NCBI GenBank assembly: GCA_029262755.1
Contig: JAJCYU010000275.1
Location: forward strand, 1-39,610
Length of the DNA stretch: 39,610 nt
Origin: Anaerolineae bacterium
GTDB lineage: Bacteria > Chloroflexota > Anaerolineae > Epilineales > Epilineaceae
Direction: 5' to 3'
Shown one piece after another: positions 33,288 to 39,610 of this stretch. Below the pieces are notes generated by a model. It was given only the letters and a program-made list of their open reading frames with translations, was not told the DNA's origin and searched no databases. Position 1 is the stretch's first letter. The number at the start of each line of letters is the position of its first letter. A program made the translations under genes and the position numbers.

Positions 33288-35727
33288 GGGAGCGGCCTCC
33301 AAGCGTTTCGATCTCAAGGTGAAGGTCGACGCCGAATCGGCTACGTACACGTCCGTGAGCCTCTTTGATGAGGCCCTGGACGTCCGCGGCGCGGGCGCCA
33401 CCGCGATTGATAAAGAAGTTTGCGTGTTTCGTCGACACCTCGGCCGCGCCGAGGCGCTGGCCCTTGAGTCCCGCCGCCTCGATCAAGCGACCGGCATAGT
33501 CGCCTTCGGGATTGCGGAACATGGATCCCACGGAGGGCGACGACGGCTGGGTCGCTCGACGGTGTGCGGTGAACGTGGCGATGCGCGCTCGGATGGCGTC
33601 GGGGTCGTCCGCGTGGAGGCGGAGTTCCGCGCGCAGGATGACCAGATCGTGCCGGCCCTTGATGGCACTGTCGCGATAGCGGAGCGCGAGGGCATCCACG
33701 GGCCACCATGAGCGCTCGCCCGTCGCGTCGCTCACCTCGACGCGCAGGATGCTGTCCTCCATCTGCCAACCGTGGGCGCCGGCATTGTTCACGATGGCGC
33801 CGGCGACGCTGCCCGGAATCCCGACCCCGGCTTCCAGCCCGGCCCAGCCTTGGCGCGCTAACGAATGCGCTAGGGCGGCGAGCGTGACACCGCCTTCCGT
33901 ATGGAGGACGGCCGAGTCACCCGCGGCCGCGGAGTGCTCCCGTACCGTCCAAGCCTCGCAGCGGTTGACCAACACGATGCCCGGCAGGCCGTCATCGTCG
34001 ATCAAGATATTCGATCCGCGCCCGATAACGTGACAGGGCGCACCGTGCTCATGCGCCAAGCGCGCCCAGCCGGCGAGCGCATCGGGATCTTCCACGACGA
34101 CCACGAGATCGGCCGGACCACCTACCCGCAACGATGTGAACGCGGACAGATCCATGGCACCCATCCGGCGGCCCGGCAACGCTTCAGCGTCCGCGGTGAG
34201 CGCCACACGGGCCACGGCGCGGGCGCCGAGCGCCCGCAGCGCGGCGCGGCTGGCGCGCGGAATGTCCCCTGCGCCGAGGAACAACGCGGTTGCCGGACCG
34301 GTGGCCTCGGCGGCGATCAATGCAGCCGAGGCGTCTATATCCGGCACGAGGCGTGAGCCTTCCAAGCGTGCCGCGAGGGCTTCACTCCGCACACCCGGAA
34401 AATCGGCCGCCCGCTCGCGTGCGCCGAAAATGGGCGTCCATACCACGTGGTCGGCGCGCCCGGCGGCGTCGGCAAACCCCTGTTCCATCACGGCCACGCG
34501 CGAGAACGTATGGGGCTGAACGACCGACCACAGCGTGTCCTGCGGCCAGCGCGCCCGGGCGGCGTCGATCGTCGCGCGGATCTCGGTCGGGTGGTGTGCG
34601 TAGTCGTCCACAACGCGCACGCCGCCGATCCGGCCCAGCACGTCCATCCGCCGCTCTGCTCCCCGGTAGGCCGCGAGTCCCTGACGCTGGTCGACGGGTT
34701 CGAGTCCAAGCGCGGCGCAGACGGCGACCACGGCAAGGGCGTTTGCCACGTTGTGTCGGCCGTGCAGGTGAATGACGAACGTGCCCAGACACGTCCCGTC
34801 GCGCGAAACATCGAAAACGGTGCGCGTCGCTTCGGTCACGATACCGTGCGCGAACCAACGCGGCCGAAGATCGTCGGCGATCGCGTCGCCCTCGACGGCG
34901 TAGACCTCCGTCGTCGCCTTGCTCGCAGCCGCAAGTGCGGACGCGTTCGGAGTGCCGCCCCATAGGATGAGCCGCCCCGCGGAGCGCACGAGGCCTGCAA
35001 ACTCCAGGAAGGCCTGCTCGACGCCTGCCGCGGTGTAGATATCCGGGTGGTCGTGCTCTACGTTCGTGATGACGGCAACGAAAGGGTGACCATGGTGGAA
35101 GGACTGGTCGTATTCGTCGGCTTCGACGAGCACGAGTCCCTCGGCCTGCGGTTCGTCCGGCGCTTCACTACGTGTGCCGGCCGCGCCGGCGCGCGCGTTG
35201 CTGCCCATGGCGTCCACCGCGCCACCGACGAAGACGGTTGGATCGAGACCGGCGGCGAGCAGCACCGTGGCCAGCCAGCCGGTCGTCGTGGTCTTTCCAT
35301 GGGTGCCGGCGATGGCAACGCCTGTGCCGTTGTCCATCAACGCGCCGAGCAATTCCGCCCGTTTGTGTACCGGAATTCCACGCTCCACGGCGCAGCGCAA
35401 CTCTACATTCTCCGGCGGAATCGCGGGCGATGGAATCAGCATTTTGGTAGTGGCGGGCACGTGATCCGCGTGGTGCGTGTCGTGGACCACGATGCCGGCG
35501 GCGCCGAGGCGCTCGAGCGCGAAGCTCGGCGAACGATCGCTGCCCGAAACGCGAAGGCCCCGCGCCGAGAGAACCAGCGCCAGCCCGCTCATCCCCGCGC
35601 CGCCGATACCGACCAGGTGAACCGCATCACCCGGGCGCAGTGCCGGGAGGTTGTCGGAGCCCGGCCAGCCGGTCCCGCGCGCTGTCGGGGCCATGGTAGT
35701 TCGCGCCGCCGCGTTGGACGAGGTCAT
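33277..35727 (-). CDS. murCB: MurC-MurB fusion: UDP-MurNAc--L-alanine ligase and UDP-MurNAc dehydrogenase (MurB reductase)
   Basis: One 816-aa chain carries two successive-pathway enzymes. MurB makes UDP-MurNAc from UDP-GlcNAc-enolpyruvate, and MurC adds L-Ala. The MurC part (about 1-500) shows VHLVGIGGAGMSGLALVL, the ATP loop AGTHGKTTTTGW, ITNVEHDHPD and DDYAHHPTEI. The MurB part (about 515-816) shows the FAD-binding TSLRVGGPADL and GRGSNILIDDDG, GIPGSVAGAIVNNAGAHG, the proton-donor serine in GSMFRNPEGDYAG, and STKHANFFIN. No stop or frameshift lies between them. The ATG at 35727 overlaps the previous gene as ATGA; the frame open to 36324 is antisense-free but overlaps that gene and is rejected. 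All key residues I can check are present, so both activities are expected. Confidence 0.95.
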   Translation of the reverse strand: MTSSNAAARTTMAPTARGTGWPGSDNLPALRPGDAVHLVGIGGAGMSGLALVLSARGLRVSGSDRSPSFALERLGAAGIVVHDTHHADHVPATTKMLIPSPAIPPENVELRCAVERGIPVHKRAELLGALMDNGTGVAIAGTHGKTTTTGWLATVLLAAGLDPTVFVGGAVDAMGSNARAGAAGTRSEAPDEPQAEGLVLVEADEYDQSFHHGHPFVAVITNVEHDHPDIYTAAGVEQAFLEFAGLVRSAGRLILWGGTPNASALAAASKATTEVYAVEGDAIADDLRPRWFAHGIVTEATRTVFDVSRDGTCLGTFVIHLHGRHNVANALAVVAVCAALGLEPVDQRQGLAAYRGAERRMDVLGRIGGVRVVDDYAHHPTEIRATIDAARARWPQDTLWSVVQPHTFSRVAVMEQGFADAAGRADHVVWTPIFGARERAADFPGVRSEALAARLEGSRLVPDIDASAALIAAEATGPATALFLGAGDIPRASRAALRALGARAVARVALTADAEALPGRRMGAMDLSAFTSLRVGGPADLVVVVEDPDALAGWARLAHEHGAPCHVIGRGSNILIDDDGLPGIVLVNRCEAWTVREHSAAAGDSAVLHTEGGVTLAALAHSLARQGWAGLEAGVGIPGSVAGAIVNNAGAHGWQMEDSILRVEVSDATGERSWWPVDALALRYRDSAIKGRHDLVILRAELRLHADDPDAIRARIATFTAHRRATQPSSPSVGSMFRNPEGDYAGRLIEAAGLKGQRLGAAEVSTKHANFFINRGGARAADVQGLIKEAHGRVRSRFGVDLHLEIETLGGRSHDV

Positions 35728-36278
35728 CGTACGACCCGCAGGAAGACGAGGAAGGCAAGGAAGCCGCCGAGCACCCACGGCTCTTGGCCGTCCGGAATCA
35801 ACTCGAGCGGTGCAAGCGCCACCCAGCGCGACGCGCGTTCGCTTAGTGGCGGCACGAACCAGCCAAGCGCCTGCTGCGGATAGCCAAGGCGGTGCGTGTA
35901 CTGCCACGCCGTCCACACGACGATCCAGCCGTTGAATAGGCCGATAAGCATGTCGAACACGAGGCCCGTGACCGCATTCGGCGGCCACTTGCCCGCGAAG
36001 CTCAATGTCTGGCCGGCGTAGACCATGACCACCCAGGCTCCGATAAACGCGAGGATCACGAACCATTGGACCAGCGCCAAGTCCGGCGCAGCTTCCGGGT
36101 TCCCTCGGTACAGCAACCCGTACACGATGCGCCCCAAGCGCTCGCCGAACACCGCCAGCGCGAAGAGCATCGCCGTGTAAGCAACGGTGGCACCCAGCTC
36201 GCGCGGAAATTTGCGCGCCATGCCGACGAAGCCGAAGACGATCATCAAGATGACGCTCATATACTCGACGGGAATCAT
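35724..36278 (-). CDS. Small polytopic membrane protein in the dcw cluster (CvpA-like?)
   Basis: 184 aa, from the ATG at 36278 (ATGA overlap with the preceding gene) to a stop overlapping murCB (ATGA). About five hydrophobic segments are visible: 5-22, 30-47, 72-92, 106-128 and 168-183. The start, with a first helix followed by a GxxxxARKFPRELG turn and a second helix, recalls CvpA-family proteins, but the match is weak and I would not name it. Its neighbours are all peptidoglycan-precursor or division genes and its translation appears coupled to murCB, so a role in envelope assembly or division is the natural inference. Confidence 0.75.
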   Translation of the reverse strand: MIPVEYMSVILMIVFGFVGMARKFPRELGATVAYTAMLFALAVFGERLGRIVYGLLYRGNPEAAPDLALVQWFVILAFIGAWVVMVYAGQTLSFAGKWPPNAVTGLVFDMLIGLFNGWIVVWTAWQYTHRLGYPQQALGWFVPPLSERASRWVALAPLELIPDGQEPWVLGGFLAFLVFLRVVR

Positions 36279-37069
36279 TGGTACATCTTCTGACGCGGCT
36301 TGCCGCCGCCGATACCGGTGACACCGAACAAGATCAGCAAGAGCACGATCCCCAAGATCGTGGTGGGAGCGTAGGGCGCGAGCCGGTCGTAGAGCGACGT
36401 TCCGGGTCCGAGCAACGCGACCTGGGCGTTGGGCACCAGCCGCGGCAGGACGAAGCGGCTGACCAAGATGCCGGTCAGCGCACCGACCATCGCGCCGACG
36501 ACGCGCTCGAGCAGCACGGAAAAGCCGCGGATACCGCGCGCCTTGGGCGGCGGGGCGGCCACGTAGCGCGTGGCGCCGTAGCCCAGGATCAACAATCCGA
36601 ACACGAAGAAGCCGATCTGCCACGCCGCCGCGTCGCCGCCGAGCGGTAGCAGCGGGGCGGAGGCCTGCGCTTCGCCCCACGCGGCCATGGGGTTTTCCGC
36701 GAGGATGCCACGCTCGATAACCGCGAAGTGAAACATGCGCCACAAGCGGTTGACCAGCGATGCGACGGCCGGCCACATCCAACCCACGATGAGGGAAGCG
36801 GCTGCCGCCACCATCAACGTGATGGCCTCGCGCCGAACGCCGCGCACAAAGCCGATTGCGGCCGCGAGGCCGACGAGCACGAGCGTCGCGGCGCTGAGGT
36901 CCGCCCCGAGCATCGGGATCGCCGTGGCCACGACCTGCCCGTCGATCCCAACGCCCGCCCCCGTCGACGCGCCCGTCGGTGGGGTAATGGCCGGATTGGG
37001 CCCACCGAGCACGGGCCGCAGCACGGCGAATGCCAGCTTGTTAAGCTCGTGTTGCAGGGAGAGGATCAT
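36275..37069 (-). CDS. Polytopic membrane protein in the dcw cluster (CvpA-like?)
   Basis: 264 aa, from the ATG at 37069 (ATGA overlap with the murG stop) to a stop overlapping the next membrane gene. The first 55 residues are non-membrane with a Pro/Thr/Gly stretch. Hydrophobic segments lie at about 58-77, 84-104, 150-170, 188-208 and 236-256. GFVRGVRREAITLMVAAAASL resembles the G-x-x-RG-x-x-RE turn between the first two helices of CvpA proteins, and the following gene has a similar turn, so the two may be diverged paralogues. The C terminus GGGKPRQKMYQ is basic and probably cytoplasmic. Function unknown. Confidence 0.75.
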   Translation of the reverse strand: MILSLQHELNKLAFAVLRPVLGGPNPAITPPTGASTGAGVGIDGQVVATAIPMLGADLSAATLVLVGLAAAIGFVRGVRREAITLMVAAAASLIVGWMWPAVASLVNRLWRMFHFAVIERGILAENPMAAWGEAQASAPLLPLGGDAAAWQIGFFVFGLLILGYGATRYVAAPPPKARGIRGFSVLLERVVGAMVGALTGILVSRFVLPRLVPNAQVALLGPGTSLYDRLAPYAPTTILGIVLLLILFGVTGIGGGKPRQKMYQ

Positions 37070-38169
37070 GCGGCCGCTCCCGCCATCGTCACGAGGTGGT
37101 CGGCCATGCGTTCCGCCGCATCGCGCACGTCGTGTTCGCGCGCAGCGTTGCGCATCGCGGGGAGCCGGCCGGGCTCGTTGAACAGCCGGCGTACCTCGCG
37201 TGCCAAGCGCGCACCGTCCAGGTCCGCGTCGCGAACGATGATCGCGGCGCCTGAATCGGCCAGACGGTCGGCGTTGGCGTCTTGGTGTCCCAGCGAAATC
37301 GGCAGCGGCACCAGAATCGAGGGCAGCGCGGCCGCGGGCAGCTCACCCAGCACGGACGCTCCAGCGCGGCAGACCGCGAGGTCGGCCGCGTGGAGTGCTG
37401 CCGCCATGTCGTCGCTCTCTAAGTAGCCGGCCACGCGCCAGTGCTCCGGGGCGACGCCGAGGCGGTCACGCTCTGCAAGGATTCGTGTCTCGTCGCGTGC
37501 GCCGGTTACATGCACGAAGCAGACCGACTCCGTCAGGCGCGGCACGGCGCCGACGACAGCATCGTTGAGGCGCTTGGCGCCTTGGCTGCCGCCGAAGACC
37601 AAGACCACTCGCGCATCGGCCGGCAAACCGAGCCGGATGCGCGCGGCCTCGCGGTCGGTCGCACGCAACTCCGTGCGAACGGGATAGCCTGTGACCGAAA
37701 CGCGCTCCGGTGCACTCGGCAGGTACGCGCCGGAGGCGGCGTGGCTGACCAGCATGCGATCGGCGAAGCGGGCAAGGAGCGCCACCGCGCGACCGGGCCG
37801 CACATCCGGCAGATAGACGGCCAATGGGATGCGGCGAACGCGCGCCGCAAGGGCCGCGGGCACGCTCACGTACCCGCCGGTCACGAAGACGACATCGGGG
37901 CGGTCGGTGCGCAGCCACCACCACGCCTGCAGGCCGCCGAACAAGAGCTGAGCGATGTTGGCCAAGCGCCGAAGACGGCCGACGCCCACCATCGGAGCGG
38001 CCGCCACCGCGCGAAACGCGATGCCCCGTGCGCGGACCAAATCGGCCTCCATGCCGGAGGCTCTGCCAAGCCAGGTCACGCGATCAACCCGCTCGCCGAG
38101 CGCGTCGAGCACGGTGAACGCGGGATAGATGTGCCCGGCGGTTCCGCCGCCCGAAATCCAAAGGTGCAT
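37066..38169 (-). CDS. murG: UDP-GlcNAc:undecaprenyl-PP-MurNAc-pentapeptide GlcNAc transferase MurG
   Basis: MurG adds GlcNAc to lipid I, making lipid II at the inner face of the membrane. 367 aa, usual length. The glycine-rich loop at the N terminus is GGGTAGHIYPAF (residues 7-18), which fixes the ATG at 38169. The second glycine loop is FGGSQGAKRLND, and the donor-binding C-domain shows CRAGASVLGELPAAALPSILVPLP with HQDANADRLADSGAA. GAGGA precedes the ATG by three bases, rather close. The ftsW frame runs 86 nt into this gene. The stop overlaps the first membrane gene as ATGA. Confidence 0.97.
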   Translation of the reverse strand: MHLWISGGGTAGHIYPAFTVLDALGERVDRVTWLGRASGMEADLVRARGIAFRAVAAAPMVGVGRLRRLANIAQLLFGGLQAWWWLRTDRPDVVFVTGGYVSVPAALAARVRRIPLAVYLPDVRPGRAVALLARFADRMLVSHAASGAYLPSAPERVSVTGYPVRTELRATDREAARIRLGLPADARVVLVFGGSQGAKRLNDAVVGAVPRLTESVCFVHVTGARDETRILAERDRLGVAPEHWRVAGYLESDDMAAALHAADLAVCRAGASVLGELPAAALPSILVPLPISLGHQDANADRLADSGAAIIVRDADLDGARLAREVRRLFNEPGRLPAMRNAAREHDVRDAAERMADHLVTMAGAAA

Positions 38170-39325
38170 AAATCCTCGCGTTCGCGGGGTCGGAGCGACG
38201 GGAAATGTTGGCCAGAAGGCCGACCGCCGCCATACAGGTGACCAGGCTCGAGCCGCCGAAGGAGACGAAGGGCATGGGAATGCCGGTGAAGGGCATCAGC
38301 CGCGCCACAACCGCCATGTTGATCAACGCCTGGAACGTCAGCCAGGCGCATATTCCGGTCGCGAGCAAACCGCTGAAGCGATCGGTTGCGCCGGCTGCAA
38401 TCTTGAGGCCCCGCCATGCAAGGAGACCGAATAGCGCGATGACGAGCAGACAGCCCAACGCGCCGGTCTCCTCTGCAATCACGGCGAATATGGCGTCCGT
38501 ATGCGCGGTGCCCATGGGCATCGCATGCTTGATCTGACCGCGGCCGAGACCGACTCCGGCCAAGCCGCCGCTCTGAAACGCGCCTAGCGCTTGCAGGATC
38601 TGATAACCGCCCGCGTACGGATCGGCTTCGGGATCGAGAAAGCTGCGAACCCGTTGCATGCGGTATTGCTCGCTGACCAGGAAGCCAAGGAGCACCATGC
38701 CCGCCACCGATCCTGCGATCAGCATTTGGTTGAGCCGTGCACCCGCGACGAAGAACATGGCCGATGCGACCATCAAGATCAGCACGGCCGTCGAGTAGTC
38801 TCGCTGCAGGATGATCAGCCCACACACGATACCCATCAGAATCGAATAGGGGATGATGCCGAACGCCCACTCGCCGATCTCTTCGCGCCGCTCCGCCAAC
38901 CAATCCGCGATGTAGATGATCACGGTAAGCTTGGCCAGCTCGCTGGGTTGTATGGAGCCCGAGGCCAGCAGCCAGCGGCTACTTCCGTTGATCGGGCCGG
39001 CGATGGCCAGAAGCGCCACGAGCAGCGCCAACGTGCCGAAGAACAACACGACCGAATAGCGCTGCCAGGTTCGAAGCTCGATGGTGGCGGCCACCATCGC
39101 CGCGCCGAGTCCAAGTGTGAGCCACACGGCGTGCCGCTTTAGGAAGTACGTCTTGTCGCCGATCTGGTCGACCGCCGTCGGGCTGCTCGATGTGAAGATC
39201 GCGAGCATGCCGATCAGCAACAGCAGGCCGACCACGACCATCAGCAGCGGATCGACCGCTCCCCGGCGCGCGGTGCGCGCCCGGGTTCCGATGGTGGCAG
39301 ATGCCGGCAAGCTGGTGGCGGTCAT
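38084..39325 (-). CDS. ftsW: Lipid II polymerase FtsW (SEDS family)
   Basis: FtsW polymerises lipid II at the septum with a class b penicillin-binding protein. 413 aa with about ten membrane segments. SEDS hallmarks: NGSSRWL and IQPSELAKL in the middle, RDYSTAV, then AHTDAIFAVIAEETGALG, and PFVSFGGSSLVTCMAAVGLLANISR near the end. The ATG at 39325 has GGAGG seven bases upstream and shares one base with the murD stop (TGATG). The frame upstream to 39439 lies in murD and is rejected. The last 25 or so residues are Arg-rich and are encoded in the overlap with murG. Confidence 0.95.
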   Translation of the reverse strand: MTATSLPASATIGTRARTARRGAVDPLLMVVVGLLLLIGMLAIFTSSSPTAVDQIGDKTYFLKRHAVWLTLGLGAAMVAATIELRTWQRYSVVLFFGTLALLVALLAIAGPINGSSRWLLASGSIQPSELAKLTVIIYIADWLAERREEIGEWAFGIIPYSILMGIVCGLIILQRDYSTAVLILMVASAMFFVAGARLNQMLIAGSVAGMVLLGFLVSEQYRMQRVRSFLDPEADPYAGGYQILQALGAFQSGGLAGVGLGRGQIKHAMPMGTAHTDAIFAVIAEETGALGCLLVIALFGLLAWRGLKIAAGATDRFSGLLATGICAWLTFQALINMAVVARLMPFTGIPMPFVSFGGSSLVTCMAAVGLLANISRRSDPANARIYAPLDFGRRNRRAHLSRVHRARRARRAG

Positions 39326-39610
39326 CAGGCGGCCTCCGCCTTCGCGAGCGCAGCGGGGAGATGATCGGGGTGAGCGGCTACAAGGCGGAATGCGGTTTCC
39401 GGATCGATGGCGCCACGCTCGGTCGGACGACCGGGGCAAAGCAAGATCAAGTCTCCGTCCGCCGCGAGGCGCGCCGCGGCGACGCTGGCGTCCGCGGCAT
39501 CGGCGCAGCGCACGACCATCGGCCGCTCCGAGCCGATCCCGATGGCCTGCGCCATCGCATCGGCGGCCGGGCCGTATAGCAATACGGCGCGGGAACGGTC
39601 GATCACGCGC
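39325..39610 (-). CDS. murD: Probable MurD (UDP-MurNAc-L-Ala--D-Glu ligase), C-terminal end only
   Basis: Only the last 95 codons are in the window; the gene continues beyond the right edge. The segment reads as the C-terminal Rossmann-like domain of a Mur ligase: a strand RAVLLYGPAADAMAQAI, a helix DAADASVAAARLAADGDLILL, and ETAFRLVAAHP at the end. Position directly before ftsW and murG is the standard murD place. The usual MurD loop (SPA-x-AS-(F/L)D-x-F and RG-x-x-F) is poorly kept: the sequence after LILL is CPGRPTERGAIDPETAF. So the assignment rests partly on context; a degenerate or divergent Mur ligase is possible. Confidence 0.6.
   Translation of the reverse strand, partial: RVIDRSRAVLLYGPAADAMAQAIGIGSERPMVVRCADAADASVAAARLAADGDLILLCPGRPTERGAIDPETAFRLVAAHPDHLPAALAKAEAA

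Noticed and set aside
1-39610. Mobile elements, CRISPR arrays, toxin-antitoxin or defence genes, tRNA or rRNA genes
   Set aside because: No transposase, integrase, repeat-spacer array, nuclease-type defence gene or stable-RNA gene was seen on reading both strands; the window is a housekeeping region.

Overview
This is a GC-rich bacterial chromosome segment made almost entirely of recognisable housekeeping genes. There is no rRNA, tRNA, CRISPR array, insertion sequence, integrase or phage gene. The gene content suggests an environmental Chloroflexota-like lineage (Anaerolineae/Ardenticatenia type). The pointers are a B12-dependent ribonucleotide reductase beside nrdR, a very large secreted SBBP-propeller/P-domain protein, a MurC-MurB fusion and a ScfR-type regulator. 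This placement is an inference from gene style, not from a marker gene.

Layout. (1) 1-6115, minus strand: the nusA-ylxR-infB-rbfA-nrnA-truB transcription/translation operon, truncated inside truB at the left edge and driven by a good sigma70-type promoter at 6087-6115. (2) 6152-8134, plus: acetyl-CoA synthetase, divergent from nusA; the two -10 regions form a perfect 13-bp inverted repeat. (3) 8161-11313, minus: a TIM-barrel sugar isomerase-like gene, uppP (undecaprenyl pyrophosphate phosphatase) and a dGTPase-like HD hydrolase. (4) 11614-16665, plus: a 1683-residue exported protein with a seven-repeat SBBP region, several copies of an uncharacterised module and a C-terminal P domain, followed by two strong hairpins. 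(5) 16873-23071: a polyphosphate locus, ppk (plus) facing an overlapping ppx and CYTH-CHAD pair (minus). (6) 23198-26219: proC, a ScfR/RamB-like regulator sharing a CTAG stop overlap with proC, and a divergent small unknown gene; the regulator's promoter region carries repeated GCGAAC words. (7) 26268-29519, minus: nrdR-nrdJ, with an NrdR-box-like palindrome and DnaA-box-like sequences upstream. (8) 29777-39610, minus: the distal half of a division and cell wall (dcw) cluster, murD(partial)-ftsW-murG-two membrane proteins-murCB-ftsQ-ftsA-ftsZ, ending at a long intrinsic-terminator hairpin.

The genes serve core growth: translation initiation and RNA decay, acetate activation, lipid-carrier recycling, dNTP supply, polyphosphate turnover, proline synthesis, peptidoglycan precursor synthesis and septation. 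Most neighbours within operons overlap by ATGA or TGATG, suggesting tight translational coupling.

I found no clear undescribed system such as a defence island or new mobile element. The best leads are the joint NrdR/DnaA control region of nrdR-nrdJ, the two embedded membrane proteins plus MurC-MurB fusion in the dcw cluster, the compact polyphosphate locus, the repeated module in the giant surface protein, and the GCGAAC-rich regulatory region beside the ScfR-type gene.
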